Shown here piece by piece: positions 48,861 through 54,978 of a DNA stretch of 64,000 bases. Under the pieces are notes generated by a model. It was not told the DNA's origin, made no database searches, and saw only the letters and a program-made list of their open reading frames with translations. Each line of letters starts with the position of its first letter. The first letter of the stretch is position 1. The DNA lies in contig NZ_FNVP01000009.1 of the NCBI RefSeq assembly GCF_900108015.1, forward strand, positions 1 to 64,000, in the 5' to 3' direction. A program made the position numbers and the translations under genes. Source of the stretch: Flavobacterium urumqiense (GTDB lineage: Bacteria > Bacteroidota > Bacteroidia > Flavobacteriales > Flavobacteriaceae).

Positions 48861-49855
48861 TTGTTATTTTATAAAGTCAAATTTAAAATCGTCACTTATA
48901 AAACTTTTAAAATCTAATTTCACATATTTTTGATATAGTTTATCTTCTGGATGTATTTTTTTCCAGAAAATTACGTTTTTCTTTATCTCTCCATATTTAT
49001 GAAATGTAATTGTAAATTTACCACTTTGCCTATCAAAACTCTGTATTTCAATTACATAAAATCTTTTCACGCGCATGTGATTATCAACAAAGTTTGGGTT
49101 AATTGCGAGATTAACACCTTGCATTAATGTTTGAACACTAGGATACATTAGAATATCTGTACAGAAATTATGTTTTCCATAAATACGTCTGTGCGCTAAA
49201 GATGCAGAAAAGGAATAATTTTCATCACTAATAAATTGACTGTCAATGTATTTTAAGAATTCTACTATTCCCTGTGTTTGTTCCTCGGGGAGCTTAAGAT
49301 CGAAAGGCTTATTTACTCTATTAACTAAGGCTTTTGCTAATACAGCAAAATGATTCTTTGGATGCAAGGATGTTTGAAGAAAATTTTCAAATATGAATGT
49401 GTCATTTGACTTTATTATTTCCCATGATGAAATACAAAATTTCTTGCCTTTGAATTCTTCATTCCTAACAACTTCCGAAAGCGCTGTTATTGGGTTATTA
49501 GAGGCGTAAAAAACAGGATGTTTGGGAAAATTGCATCTTCCAAGTTTTGTAAATGCTACTGGTGGATAAGAATGTTCTGCATATAAATCAAAATTAGTAC
49601 CCTCTGTCATTTCTCTAACTCTAAAAATACCAAAAGGGAAGTTTTTCGGTTTTAATGGCATTAAATAGTTAGGAAATTTACCTAACTCGTCAGTAATTTG
49701 TTTTGTTATCTTTTCAACGAATTCATCAATATTATCAGTTTCATTAAAGCTAGGCCAACCAATCTCTTGAAATTTTTGGATTGCTAATTTAACCGTATCA
49801 ATATCTGCAAAATTATCAATGTTTGTTGTCATCTTCTTTTATAATAAGCCATAAC
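48853..49855. repeat. Short inverted repeat hugging the RES gene
   Basis: GTTATGGCTTGTTATTTTAT at 48853-48872 and its imperfect complement ATAATAAGCCATAAC (49841-49855) sit directly outside the stop and start of the RES gene. The unit between them contains only that gene. The arrangement recurs with other bases around the membrane-protein gene at 52325-52840. Confidence 0.7.
48864..49832 (-). CDS. RES-domain protein
   Basis: A 322-residue protein with a RES domain, named for its conserved Arg, Glu and Ser. They are visible as Arg71 (FGIFRVRE), Glu120 (VFYASNNPITALSEV) and Ser232 (DILMYPSVQT), with the following QGVNLAINP typical of the family. Studied RES proteins are NAD-degrading toxins paired with an Xre antitoxin. 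This copy is longer (an extra ~60 residues N-terminal) and has no Xre partner next to it, so toxicity should not be assumed. The only Xre-like domain in the window is the unrelated Fic fusion. The gene is enclosed by short inverted repeats. Confidence 0.82.
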   Translation of the reverse strand: MTTNIDNFADIDTVKLAIQKFQEIGWPSFNETDNIDEFVEKITKQITDELGKFPNYLMPLKPKNFPFGIFRVREMTEGTNFDLYAEHSYPPVAFTKLGRCNFPKHPVFYASNNPITALSEVVRNEEFKGKKFCISSWEIIKSNDTFIFENFLQTSLHPKNHFAVLAKALVNRVNKPFDLKLPEEQTQGIVEFLKYIDSQFISDENYSFSASLAHRRIYGKHNFCTDILMYPSVQTLMQGVNLAINPNFVDNHMRVKRFYVIEIQSFDRQSGKFTITFHKYGEIKKNVIFWKKIHPEDKLYQKYVKLDFKSFISDDFKFDFIK

Positions 49856-49905
49856 GTTCGTTCCCGCGCTACACGCAGTTTGGGACTAAATTAAGCCCAT
49901 TATTC

Positions 49906-49984
49906 GGATTTGCCAAATCTTCCAAATACAAGACCATTTTCAAATTAAGTCAAGTACCCGTATTGCTTGTAGCTTGTGTTGAAC
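49906..49984 (-). repeat. Spacer unit B, interrupted by the IS91-like element
   Basis: Second copy of the GGATTTGCCAAATC repeat, direct orientation relative to 48780-48860. It lies on the 5' side of the RES gene after GCCATAACGTTCG. Where copy A continues GTGTTATGGC, this copy reads GTGTTGAAC and the IS91-like sequence begins, so its end was probably displaced by the insertion. Confidence 0.7.
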
Positions 49985-50047
49985 TAAACCTTCGGTAGCA
50001 CTTACCGAGATTTTGTACCTTACGAATATAATTAAAATTCATATACT

Positions 50048-51006
50048 ATGACTACAAAAAAAAGCATCCTGATGCGTTAAGAGAAAACAAGATTCTCAAT
50101 CAGGCCAAGCGTGAAGTTCCGGGATTTGAGGAATTACTTCAACGATTTGAGCGTACGGTTTCAGTCTTAGGTCGAAGTCAGAGTACTTTCAACAATTACT
50201 CCCGCCATGTGGCGGCTATTTCGCTTTATTTTGGTAAAATTCCTACCGAGCTTGATCCCGAACAAGTACAGGATTACTTGTTTTACCAACAAAAAAAGTC
50301 CAAAACACCATCTCAAACGTATTTTAAACACTGTGTTTACGGACTTCGGTTTTTGCTAAAATCCGAAGGATTGCCGTATGAATTTTTACGATTACCTTCG
50401 ATAAAACACGAGAAGAAACTTCCTGTTGTTTTAAGTAAAGAGGAAGTTTGGGCTATGCTCCAAGGTGCCAAACTACTTAAACACAAAATCCTGATTGGTT
50501 TGCTTTATGGCTGCGGACTTCGCTGTATGGAAGCTAGAAGTGTGCGTTTACAGGATTTAGATTTCGATAGAAAATAACTCAAAGTAGTTCAGGGAAAAGG
50601 CAAAAAAGACCGCTACGTACCTCTTTCGGTGCATTTGATTCGGGGTTTAAAAAAGTACATTGAAGCCGAAAAACCCCAGGATTATGTTTTTAATGGACAG
50701 CCTTTGCCTAATGGAGCCGGTGGCGATTTTGACAATCGGTATTCGCAACGAGGCGTGCAATGGGCAGTGAAGCAAGTCGCCAAAGCAGCGTGTATAATCA
50801 AAGAGGTTCATACTCATACGCTTCGGCACAGTTACGCCACGCATTTGCTCGAAGACGGTATGGATATTATGACTTTGAAAGACCTTTTGGGACACCAGAA
50901 TGTTGAAACGACAATGGAATATCTGCATATTGCCCAACTCGAGAGTCAGCGCATCTTTAGTCCACTCGATACCCTTTTTGCAAAATGCAGTCGCGCTTTG
51001 AAGTAG
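50048..51006 (+). pseudogene. Disrupted XerD-like tyrosine recombinase of the IS91-type element
   Basis: The frame can be read from HPDALRENKILNQAKREV through to CSRALK, about 315 codons, but it carries two lesions. The likely ATG (50048) is out of frame by one base at an A8 run (50056-50063), and a TAA at 50575-50577 replaces a sense codon before LKVVQGKGKKDRYVPL. Catalytic residues fall on both sides: Arg in GLRCMEARS before it; Lys in GKGKKDR, HTHTLRHSYATH, LLGHQN and YLH after it. The GTG at 50209 could still give the first fragment. The 3' end overlaps the transposase start by 22 nt. Confidence 0.88.
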
Positions 51007-52100
51007 CCGATGTTCTGCGAAAAGCAGGTGCTGCAATCGAAAACTATGGATTAAATACTTGGCAACTCCGAACGCTTTACGCCATTAAAAAATGTAGAAC
51101 AGCCGAGTTGGGTGGTCATATCGATGCTTGTGATAGTTGTGGCAATGTCACTATAAGCTATAACTCTTGCCGCAATCGGCATTGCCCGAAGTGTCAAGGG
51201 CAAAATCGAGAAGATTGGATCGCCAAAAGAGAAACAGAACTCTTGCCCGTGCGGTACTTCCATATGGTTTTTACCTTACCAGACAGTATCAATTCTTTAG
51301 CGATATATCAGCCTAAAATAGTGTATGATACTTTATTTGAAGCGACATGGGAAACGTTAAAAAGTTTTGGCAAAGCCAAGGAAATGCAAATGGGAATGAT
51401 TGCCGTTTTGCACACTTGGGGACAACAATTGAGTTTGCATCCGCACCTGCATTGCATTGTTCCCGGTGGTGGCGTGAATAAAAACGGACAGTGGCAAAAT
51501 AGCAGAAACGATGGTAAATTCTTGTTTCCTGTCAAGGCATTATCGAAAGTCTTTAGGGCTAAATATTGCGCCAAACTAAAAGCAAAATTACCTATCCAAT
51601 ACGAACAAATCCGGCAGGATTTATGGAAAAAACCATGGGTAGTATTTGCTAAGAAACCTTTTGGAAGTCCAAAATCGGTGGTGGAATATTTGGGGAGATA
51701 CACCCATAAAATCGCCATCAGCAATAATAGAATCAAGAGCATTGACGAGCAAAACGTGACTTTCGACTATAAGGATTACCGAGTAGCGGGCGTTAAAAAA
51801 CAAATGACACTCCCTCATCAGGAATTTATCAGGCGGTTTTCGTTGCATATTTTGCCCAAACGGTTTGTAAAAATCCGTCATTATGGTTTTTTGAGCAGCA
51901 CTTGGAAGCGCCAAAAGCTGAAACTTTTACAAGAAAAACTTAAGGTAAAAGTTCTGGAAAAAGTAGAAAAGAAGCCCTTTTTACCCAAGTGTCCTTGTTG
52001 TAAAACAGGCAATTTAAACCGAATAGCGGTTTTTGACCAGCGCGGTCCGCCTGCTTGGTATCTTGGCGGTAGCCAAAGTTCAAGTTCCTGTGAAAACTAA
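50985..52100 (+). CDS. IS91-family rolling-circle (HUH) transposase
   Basis: A 371-residue transposase that appears intact. An N-terminal zinc-binding segment has CDSCGN, CRNRHCPKCQ (about 48-72). The HUH metal site is HPHLHCIVPGGG near 155, and the nicking-Tyr region is VVEYLGRYTHKIAISNNRI near 236. A C-terminal Cys pair (CPCCKTGN) follows. IS91 transposases nick one strand and transpose by a rolling-circle route. Translation likely couples to the upstream recombinase gene, which is now broken, so the element may be transposing poorly or not at all. Confidence 0.92.
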   Translation: MQSRFEVADVLRKAGAAIENYGLNTWQLRTLYAIKKCRTAELGGHIDACDSCGNVTISYNSCRNRHCPKCQGQNREDWIAKRETELLPVRYFHMVFTLPDSINSLAIYQPKIVYDTLFEATWETLKSFGKAKEMQMGMIAVLHTWGQQLSLHPHLHCIVPGGGVNKNGQWQNSRNDGKFLFPVKALSKVFRAKYCAKLKAKLPIQYEQIRQDLWKKPWVVFAKKPFGSPKSVVEYLGRYTHKIAISNNRIKSIDEQNVTFDYKDYRVAGVKKQMTLPHQEFIRRFSLHILPKRFVKIRHYGFLSSTWKRQKLKLLQEKLKVKVLEKVEKKPFLPKCPCCKTGNLNRIAVFDQRGPPAWYLGGSQSSSSCEN

Positions 52101-52308
52101 TTTTATGGGTAAGGGCAAGTATGCTCAAAAGTGAAAGAAAACACGAAAAAAACCAAGCTGAAACCACTCCAAAAAAAAAGAGGACCAGATCCTCTTGAAA
52201 ATACCTCTAAAATCTTTACGGTAATTCCATAGTGTTGACGGCAGGTAATCGGTTCCGTTCAACCCGGGCTTCATTGTTCGTGCTGCGCACGCAACGAAAC
52301 CCTAGCTG

Positions 52309-52877
52309 TTGTGTGCTGTTTTTTTTAAGTTAATATTTTTACGATTTCCGAAATAGGCATTAATATTCCAATTAAGCATAAGGGGAAAATAATTTCTGGT
52401 AATGTTTTCATAATTTTATATTCAAAATTATCCGTTTCTTTTGAATATAAAATTTTACGAGTTGCTTTGTCAAATATTATTAATCTACTATCGCTCTCAT
52501 TTCCTATTCTAAATTTATACGCGCCTTTTTCAAGATAATAAGAACTCAGTTGCATTCGTCCGTTACTGCCATTATTTGTGTTTGCTCTAAAAAAAGAAAA
52601 CATTTCAAAAAAGCGATTATCGTCTTCATTTATAATTTGGGCATTATGTCTTTCCAATGTGAATTTTGTTAAAATTTTATCACTAACCCAGAGTGAATAA
52701 AAACCTGATTTTTCAATATTCAAAATGTGAGTTCCATATTCTGAATTTGTTTCAAAAATCACTTTTCCGCTGAATATTTTAAACAACAATATAAGAGAAA
52801 TGATAATTGGCAAAAACCATAATGCTAATTCTGTATTCATATAATATTATTTTCTGTTTTTGCAAAATAGCACACAA
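52309..52877. repeat. Short inverted repeat hugging the membrane-protein gene
   Basis: GTTGTGTGCTGTTTT at 52309-52323 and its near-complement AAAATAGCACACAAC (52864-52878) flank the gene at 52325-52840, 13 of 14 core bases matching. The layout parallels that around the RES gene: one minus-strand gene per inverted-repeat pair. Confidence 0.65.
52325..52840 (-). CDS. Unknown protein with two terminal membrane helices
   Basis: A 171-residue protein I do not recognise. A helix at about 6-24 (ALWFLPIIISLILLFKIF) and another at about 148-168 (LPEIIFPLCLIGILMPI) bracket a ~115-residue soluble domain with beta character (GFYSLWVSDKILTKFTLERH, SSYYLEKGAYKFRIGNESDS). The pattern suggests a bilobed membrane-anchored beta domain. 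It stands alone on the minus strand between short inverted repeats, next to the IS91-like element, and has no homologue I can name. Confidence 0.6.
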   Translation of the reverse strand: MNTELALWFLPIIISLILLFKIFSGKVIFETNSEYGTHILNIEKSGFYSLWVSDKILTKFTLERHNAQIINEDDNRFFEMFSFFRANTNNGSNGRMQLSSYYLEKGAYKFRIGNESDSRLIIFDKATRKILYSKETDNFEYKIMKTLPEIIFPLCLIGILMPISEIVKILT

Positions 52878-53088
52878 CTTGTATATAGGCGATAAAAACT
52901 TTCATCTATACACCCAAATATGGGCAGATTGGCGAAGGTTTGTTACGCTTTATATTTTCTCAAATATATTAAAATTTTCTTACAAATTGGTAGTCAGCTT
53001 TTTTATTCGAATATGATTTATAACAGATTCTAAACTTTAATAAAGCACTTTTTTCGAAACTTTATTCTGGAAAAAACTTGTTGTCAAA

Positions 53089-53176
53089 TAGCCCCGCTGT
53101 CCGCAGTATCCTTTTTATAAATGTAACCCGAGAGGGTTGCATTTATAAAAAGATACTGCGGACAGCGGGACAACTC
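53089..53176 (+). repeat. Dispersed palindromic repeat, copy 3 (near-perfect long hairpin)
   Basis: CCCGCTGTCCGCAGTATC pairs with GATACTGCGGACAGCGGG, and the inner TTTTTATAAATG / CATTTATAAAAA and AACCC / GGGTT pairs extend the stem with only two small bulges around a GAGA loop. This is the longest hairpin in the window. It is the best-formed copy of the family at 3296, 15923 and 60286. Confidence 0.85.
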
Positions 53177-53218
53177 GTCGTGAAGATTTAGAATTGTTCT
53201 GCTCCTAAAAAAAGACAT

Positions 53219-53250
53219 AAAAAAACACCAGCCTTTCGACTGATATTATC
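53219..53250 (-). terminator. Terminator of the DUF808 gene
   Basis: Read on the minus strand, ATATCAG-TCGAAAGG-CTGGTGTT forms an imperfect stem followed by a T run. The flanking sequence GACATAAAAAAACACCAGCC is duplicated at the clpB terminator (54924). Confidence 0.6.
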
Positions 53251-53296
53251 TTAGATTTTTAATTATTTATACAGCTAAATTATATTCAATTATTGC

Positions 53297-54166
53297 TTAC
53301 TTTTTGCCAATGATCTTTTTGAACAGTTTCACAACCCCCAAAACAAGTACTCCAACTGCAAGTCCAATTATAAATTCGGTTACAATGGAGGGTAATTGGG
53401 GTAAAACATCATGTAAAAAATTAATGTTGTGCACAAATATGCCTCCTGCTACTAAGATCAACGCAATGGTACCTATAACGGATAAACTTTTGATAACTTT
53501 TGGAAGCGCTTGCACCAGGATATTGCCTATCGTTTTTGTAAAACTACGTTCTTTAGTACTCAGTTGCATCAGTTTTAACCCTGCTTCATCCATGCGGACA
53601 ATTAAGGCTACAATGCCGTAAACACCCACTGTTGCGATTATTGCAATAATAGAAACAACAAGTATCTGTGATGAAATGGGTTTTCCAATTACGGTACCTA
53701 ACGCGATAATTACGATTTCTACTGATAAAATAAAATCGGTTACTATGGCTGATTTTATTTTTTCTTTTTCAAAAGCTAAAATTTGTTCTTCGGTCAACGG
53801 TTCCATTAAAATTTCGTGCTTGGAATGTTCGTGCGGGAAGAAGTATTCGTATATTTTTTCGGCACCTTCGTAAGCTAAATAAAGTCCGCCCAGTACTAAG
53901 ATTATTATAACAGCTACCGGTAAAAAAGCACTTAATAGAAAGGCGATGGGTAAAATGATTACTTTATTAACGAAAGAACCTTTTGCAATTGCCCATAATA
54001 CAGGAAGTTCTCGGGATGAAATAAAACCGGATGCTTTTTCGGCATTTACGGCCAAATCATCACCTAAAATACCCGCCGTTTTTTTTGCTGCAATTTTACT
54101 CATTACCGCAACATCATCCATAATTGCTGCGATATCATCTAATAATGCGAAAAAACCTGATGCCAT
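53297..54166 (-). CDS. DUF808-family (YedI-type) inner-membrane protein
   Basis: A 289-residue polytopic protein of the DUF808/YedI family. The conserved N-terminal ASGFFALLDDIAAIMDDVAV and TAGILGDDLAVNAEKASGF are unmistakable. Four or more hydrophobic segments follow. The family name is structural; a role in transport or DNA binding has been suggested without proof. It has its own terminator downstream and diverges from the osmC gene. Confidence 0.9.
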   Translation of the reverse strand: MASGFFALLDDIAAIMDDVAVMSKIAAKKTAGILGDDLAVNAEKASGFISSRELPVLWAIAKGSFVNKVIILPIAFLLSAFLPVAVIIILVLGGLYLAYEGAEKIYEYFFPHEHSKHEILMEPLTEEQILAFEKEKIKSAIVTDFILSVEIVIIALGTVIGKPISSQILVVSIIAIIATVGVYGIVALIVRMDEAGLKLMQLSTKERSFTKTIGNILVQALPKVIKSLSVIGTIALILVAGGIFVHNINFLHDVLPQLPSIVTEFIIGLAVGVLVLGVVKLFKKIIGKK

Positions 54167-54367
54167 TTTGATTGTTTTTTAAACAGCGCGGATTTTGGTA
54201 TTGTAGTACCCAAATCTAATCTGCGCATATTGATTGTTTATTGATGCGAAGCTACTACTTTTTGATTTACTCTATTTATAAACCGGGTAAATTTTTAGTT
54301 AATATTCACCCATAATCTTTCTGTATTAGCGATACTGTTTTTAATTACATTTGAAATAAAAATAAGT

Positions 54368-54835
54368 ATGGGATTTAAACATGTATTTAAAGCTAAATTA
54401 GATTGGCTTTTTTCCAAAAAGGAAGCGGCGACGTATACTAAAAGTCATGCCATAACTATTGGCGGTAAGGCTGTTTTAAATGTTTCGGCTGCCAAAGCTT
54501 TCAAAGGAGAACCAGCTTTGTATAATCCTGAAGATCTGTTATTGAGTAGTGTGGTTTCCTGTCACATGATGTCTTACTTGTATGTTTGTAAACAAAATGA
54601 TATCGACGTGGTGTCTTATACGGACGAAGCGGAGGCCACTCTTGAAGTTTTGGATGACGGTAGCGGCCGTTTTACTGTCATTAAACTGAATCCAAAAGTT
54701 CGTATTACAAACAAAGAAAAAATAGAGGAGGCACTTAACTTACATAAAAAAGCAAACCAACTCTGTTTTATAGCCAATTCGTGTAATTTTCCGATTCTGC
54801 ACTTTCCAATTTGCGAAATTGAAGCTACAAATTAA
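54368..54835 (+). CDS. OsmC/Ohr-family peroxiredoxin-like protein
   Basis: A 155-residue OsmC-superfamily protein, which may reduce organic hydroperoxides. One cysteine lies in LLSSVVSCHMMSYLY (about Cys63) and the second in CFIANSCNFPI near 136-142, where Cys132 or Cys138 could pair with it. The family order of the two reactive Cys is respected, but the exact pair is uncertain, so peroxidase activity is not assured. Converges with clpB; a terminator lies between them. Confidence 0.85.
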   Translation: MGFKHVFKAKLDWLFSKKEAATYTKSHAITIGGKAVLNVSAAKAFKGEPALYNPEDLLLSSVVSCHMMSYLYVCKQNDIDVVSYTDEAEATLEVLDDGSGRFTVIKLNPKVRITNKEKIEEALNLHKKANQLCFIANSCNFPILHFPICEIEATN

Positions 54836-54923
54836 AGTGGTTACGCATTTTTACTTTTTTTGAATACTGATTATAAAACAACAATTCAATCAGCCGGTTT
54901 ACTCCTAAAAAACTGTAAGACAT

Positions 54924-54954
54924 AAAAAAACACCAGCCTTTCGACCAGTGTTTT
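54924..54954 (-). terminator. Terminator of clpB
   Basis: On the minus strand, AAACACTGG-TCGAAAG-GCTGGTGTTT gives a stem of about nine pairs followed by a T run. Its core and flank match the terminator at 53219. Confidence 0.75.
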
Positions 54955-54978
54955 CATAAGTTTAAATGTTCTAGATTC

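Larger units (their letters stand above)
49985..52256 (+). mobile_element. IS91-family element with an upstream tyrosine recombinase gene
   Basis: Contains a broken XerD-like recombinase gene and an IS91-type HUH transposase gene in the order known for one branch of the family. Boundaries are estimated. GAAC at 49981-49984 and GTTC at 52257-52260 are the tetranucleotides that IS91 elements prefer, and the outer 7 bp (GTTGAAC / GTTCAAC) are complementary. A small hairpin (CGGTA-GCACT-TACCG) stands at the left end. There are no terminal inverted repeats of the DDE type and no target duplication, as expected for rolling-circle transposition. Confidence 0.75.
52841..53296. other. 456-nt gap with repeat and terminator
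   Basis: Begins with the right inverted repeat of the module at 52325 and spacer-like sequence (TGTATATAGGCG ... GGGCAGATTGGCGAAG). It then holds the very long palindrome at 53089-53176 and the DUF808 terminator at 53219-53250. I see no gene in it. Confidence 0.6.

Noticed and set aside
48706..49984. Integron interpretation in the strict sense
   Set aside because: The spacer ends lack the RYYYAAC/GTTRRRY core of attC and the only tyrosine recombinase in the window belongs to the IS91-like element.
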